Source of the DNA: an uncultured Treponema sp. | Lineage (GTDB): Bacteria; Spirochaetota; Spirochaetia; Treponematales; Treponemataceae | Reading direction: 5' to 3' | DNA: 64,000 nucleotides | Assembly (NCBI GenBank): GCA_934699065.1 | Contig: CAKUWD010000001.1 | Coordinates: 9,071 to 73,070, forward strand | In this document: positions 63,592 to 64,000 of the stretch, piece by piece | How the letters are laid out: every line of letters starts with the position of its first letter | Position numbering within the stretch: position 1 is the first letter of the stretch | The notes under the pieces: generated by a model | What the model was told of the DNA's origin: nothing | Database searches by the model: none | What the model saw: only the letters and a program-made list of their open reading frames with translations | Made by a program: the position numbers and the translations under genes

Positions 63592-64000
63592 GTGGACAAC
63601 TTAATCACTGACGAATTGATGGAAAAGACTTTTCTTTTTTGCTGGAAGAAGATTTCAGACAAGGAAGAAGCGCAGGATCTTGCACAGGAAATCATTGTAG
63701 ATGCTATGCTGATTTTGCGAAGTGGAAAAAAAGTTGAAAACTTCTATGGTCTTTTCTGGCAGATTGCGCACAACAAGGTGGTAGATTTTTACAGAAAAAA
63801 ACGTCTAGTAAAAATCAGTCTGGATGATATGGAAAACAGTCTTCTTGGTTTTGATAAATCACTTGGAGATTATATCAAGCAGGAAGAACTGGAGCTGCTT
63901 TCAAAATCAATGACAAAGCTTGCAAATATTCATAGAGATATTCTTGTGCGCTTCTACATCAAAAATCAGAGTGTAAAAGAAATTGCCGCCGCCCTTAAGC
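63592..64000 (+). CDS. ECF-type sigma-70 family factor, truncated by the window end
   Basis: 136 codons read from GTG 63592 (GGAG six bases ahead). Region 2 (KEEAQDLAQEIIVDAMLILR, FYGLFWQIAHNKVVDFYRKK) and the start of region 4 (HRDILVRFYIKNQSVKEIAA) are visible; the C-terminus lies beyond 64000. No anti-sigma factor can be assessed from here. Confidence 0.88.
   Translation, partial: MDNLITDELMEKTFLFCWKKISDKEEAQDLAQEIIVDAMLILRSGKKVENFYGLFWQIAHNKVVDFYRKKRLVKISLDDMENSLLGFDKSLGDYIKQEELELLSKSMTKLANIHRDILVRFYIKNQSVKEIAAALK

Overview
The window looks like the chromosome of a host-associated Treponema (Spirochaetota). The clues are the gene order rpmG-secE-nusG-rplKAJL-rpoBC-rpsLG followed directly by tuf and the S10/spc ribosomal genes with no fusA, an RpoB with Asn at the rifampicin Ser531 position, an unlinked sigma-54, an HPr kinase/HPr pair and treponemal-type lipoproteins. 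Species is not determined; AT-rich spacers broken by GC-rich hairpin repeats fit gut or rumen treponemes (inference).

Region 1 (1-25.3 kb, all minus strand) is the transcription/translation core. A consensus promoter near 25.2 kb drives tRNA-Thr, rpmG, tRNA-Trp, secE, nusG, rplK, rplA, rplJ, rplL, rpoB and rpoC, ending in a strong terminator at 13.5 kb. A second consensus promoter drives rpsL-rpsG, also terminated. A third, about 460 nt ahead of tuf, drives tuf and the S10-spc genes through secY. Many starts here are decided by Shine-Dalgarno spacing, and several are shorter than the longest possible frame.

Region 2 (25.4-39.6 kb) holds housekeeping genes on both strands: cysE, radA, a sigma-54-promoted hsp20, pgsA, a cytidylate-kinase-like gene, a NUDIX hydrolase, a lipoprotein/LysM pair, a YdbC/PC4 protein, the hprK-ptsH-lexA-holA operon, a ribosome-hibernation factor, rpoN and a DUF1015 gene. 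It also holds an apparently unannotated small RNA gene (26.35-26.48 kb), a tandem palindromic repeat and an 85-base near-perfect stem-loop.

Region 3 (39.5-52.6 kb) is accessory: an orphan beta-class adenine methyltransferase, a HicAB pair, a Pro/Glu/Thr-rich lipoprotein, a membrane protein divergent from an Xre regulator, then a three-gene cassette of AAA+ ATPase, FliG-like protein without flagellar context and PcfJ-like protein. A frameshifted leucine-rich-repeat gene, an HNH nuclease, a Sel1 protein and a stand-alone sigma factor follow.

Region 4 (52.7-64 kb) carries metY, a chemoreceptor, an ArsC-like gene, an Xre-DUF5680 regulator, a decayed deoxyinosine glycosylase, an ORF6N gene amid five copies of one palindrome, an Xre regulator sharing an operator with an unknown 538-aa gene, a nucleoside hydrolase operon, an aromatic acid exporter-like gene and a truncated ECF-type sigma factor.

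A window-wide pattern is that about ten stand-alone genes have a -10 box ending 4-8 nt before the ATG and no Shine-Dalgarno, which suggests leaderless mRNAs, while operon genes have good Shine-Dalgarno sites. All calls come from reading the sequence; no database search was run.
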